This document shows, piece by piece, positions 63,235 through 64,000 of a stretch of DNA of 64,000 nucleotides (position 1 is the first letter of the stretch; each line of letters begins with the position of its first letter). A program made the translations under genes and the position numbers. The notes beneath the pieces were generated by a model. It worked only from the letters and a program-made list of their open reading frames with translations, was not told the DNA's origin and ran no database searches. This DNA comes from Spartobacteria bacterium (GTDB lineage Bacteria > Verrucomicrobiota > Verrucomicrobiia > Chthoniobacterales > UBA10450), in assembly GCA_003169695.1 (NCBI GenBank), contig PNAS01000020.1:1-64000 (forward strand), written 5' to 3'.

Positions 63235-63579
63235 GATACTTCTCCTCGCACTTGACCCGCCGGCTAAAGCACTCCTCGACACGCAGTCTCCTGTGATCAT
63301 TCCCGCAGATTCGCTAGGCCATTCATCCGATGCCACCTCTCGCATGGTCGTTGCTGTTCGGACGCCATTGACATTGGGGTTTCCTCCAAGAAATGACGGG
63401 GGGTTTGAGCGCCATTCAACGCGTGGCCGTATGTCGTTGCTGCCGCCTTGATTATCCTTGGCGTTGTGACTGCGTTTGCTAGTCGTAAGAAATGATTCCT
63501 AACCAGACCGAGCCAGCGAACTGCCGTACACACCGGTTGGCAGCTCCACGAGCGCTGCGCCGTGCCGCGCGCCCCCTCC
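63235..63579. other. 345-bp spacer with a possible C-terminal gene remnant
   Basis: 63252-63286 is the right copy of the imperfect direct repeat also at 60681-60716. At about 63410-63493 the plus strand reads APFNAWPYVVAAALIILGVV then TAFASRKK and a stop, a hydrophobic helix with a basic end such as closes many membrane or sorting-signal proteins, but no start or body precedes it. Otherwise nothing is recognised. Confidence 0.35.
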
Positions 63580-64000
63580 TTAGCCGAAGATGGATTCCAG
63601 AGGAAGACCAGGATTGAGGTAATTCGTAGCCAGCCATTCGATGTTATAAAGCGTTGACTGATACTTGTGCCCGGAGTCGCAGAGAATCGTGGCGATGGCC
63701 TGGTCTGGGCCATGCTCCCTCGCGAAACGAACTGCACCGGCGACGTTTATCCCGCTGGAAAGTCCGAGGAACAGGCCTTCTTCGCGCAGAAGCTGGTAAA
63801 CAATCGTCAAGGCCGTCTGGTCATCAATCCGGTAAGCTTTGTCAACCGTAATGCCTTCGATGTTCTTCGTCACACGTCCCTGGCCGATTCCTTCGGCAAC
63901 GGAATCACCGTCATTGGTATCGATGTTGCCATTGGTGAACCAAGACCACATGGCAGCGCCATAGGGATCGGGGCAGACGGCGGCAACGTTTGGGTTTTGT
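63580..64000 (-). CDS. cysteine synthase-like PLP enzyme, C-terminal part (runs off right edge)
   Basis: The minus-strand frame is open from the window end to the stop at 63580 (140 residues seen). It reads NPNVAAVCPDPYGAAMWSW, EGIGQGRVTKNIEGITVDKA and IVYQLLREEGLFLGLSSGIN, then ATILCDSGHKYQSTLYN. These are the C-terminal landmarks of O-acetylserine sulfhydrylase/cystathionine beta-synthase family enzymes: the EGIG motif, the substrate-side GLSSGINVAGA, and the PLP-nitrogen Ser in CDSGHKYQS. The PLP lysine and N-terminal half lie outside the window, so true cysteine synthase versus a relative cannot be decided. About 345 bp separate it from the convergent MmcQ gene. Confidence 0.88.
   Translation of the reverse strand, partial: QNPNVAAVCPDPYGAAMWSWFTNGNIDTNDGDSVAEGIGQGRVTKNIEGITVDKAYRIDDQTALTIVYQLLREEGLFLGLSSGINVAGAVRFAREHGPDQAIATILCDSGHKYQSTLYNIEWLATNYLNPGLPLESIFG

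Overview
The window looks like a chromosomal segment from a GC-rich, free-living, Gram-negative-type bacterium. My best guess is a soil member of the Verrucomicrobiota (Spartobacteria/Chthoniobacterales-like), inferred from the mix of families: an archaeal/eukaryotic-type prolyl-tRNA synthetase, an enlarged AcnA-type aconitase, sigma-factor/Hanks-kinase pairs, many hybrid histidine kinases and several short dispersed palindromic elements. No phylogeny was run. Shine-Dalgarno motifs are weak or absent before many genes. Start codons were therefore chosen mainly from domain starts and signal peptides.

Left part (1-28.4 kb): mostly housekeeping and envelope genes. They include proS, rplM-rpsI, a class V aminotransferase, a TonB-dependent receptor, RNase P RNA with a good promoter and a terminator, a peroxiredoxin, acnA, ddl, tRNA-His, a fatty-acid desaturase, and secreted proteins or peptidases (BNR-repeat protein, M28, DUF885). 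Between 5.9 and 7.3 kb lie two decayed genes (isochorismatase and DUF421), and a DUF2071 stub lies at 18.2 kb.

Middle (28.5-55.2 kb): a dense signal-transduction island of six histidine-kinase-type proteins and six response regulators, many overlapping end to start. Embedded in it (30.7-37.7 kb) is what I consider the main discovery, a compact candidate RiPP locus. On the plus strand are a haem peroxidase of the animal type and a stand-alone LanM-type dehydratase domain that keeps all nine expected catalytic positions but has no cyclase. Converging on them from the minus strand is a tight run of an ECF sigma factor, a Hanks-type Ser/Thr kinase with TPRs and a 105-residue peptide with a nitrile-hydratase-like leader and a short C-terminal core. 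The likely logic is that the sigma factor and kinase control expression, the dehydratase modifies Ser/Thr of the core, and the peroxidase may add an oxidative step. No protease or transporter is seen next to it.

Right part (55.1-64 kb): a RedB-like thiol protein overlapping a sensor kinase, with a compact structured 5' region; a copper-type P1B ATPase with YHS and CPMHPE/CPICGM metal-binding modules; a small CxxC secreted protein; an outer-membrane barrel. Then comes a patchier, less GC-rich stretch with a secreted zincin, DUF1801 and MmcQ/YjbR proteins, and finally the C-terminal part of a cysteine synthase running off the right edge.

Dispersed short repeats of at least four kinds occur. 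One 59-60 bp element supplies the stop codon of the adjacent gene at both of its copies.
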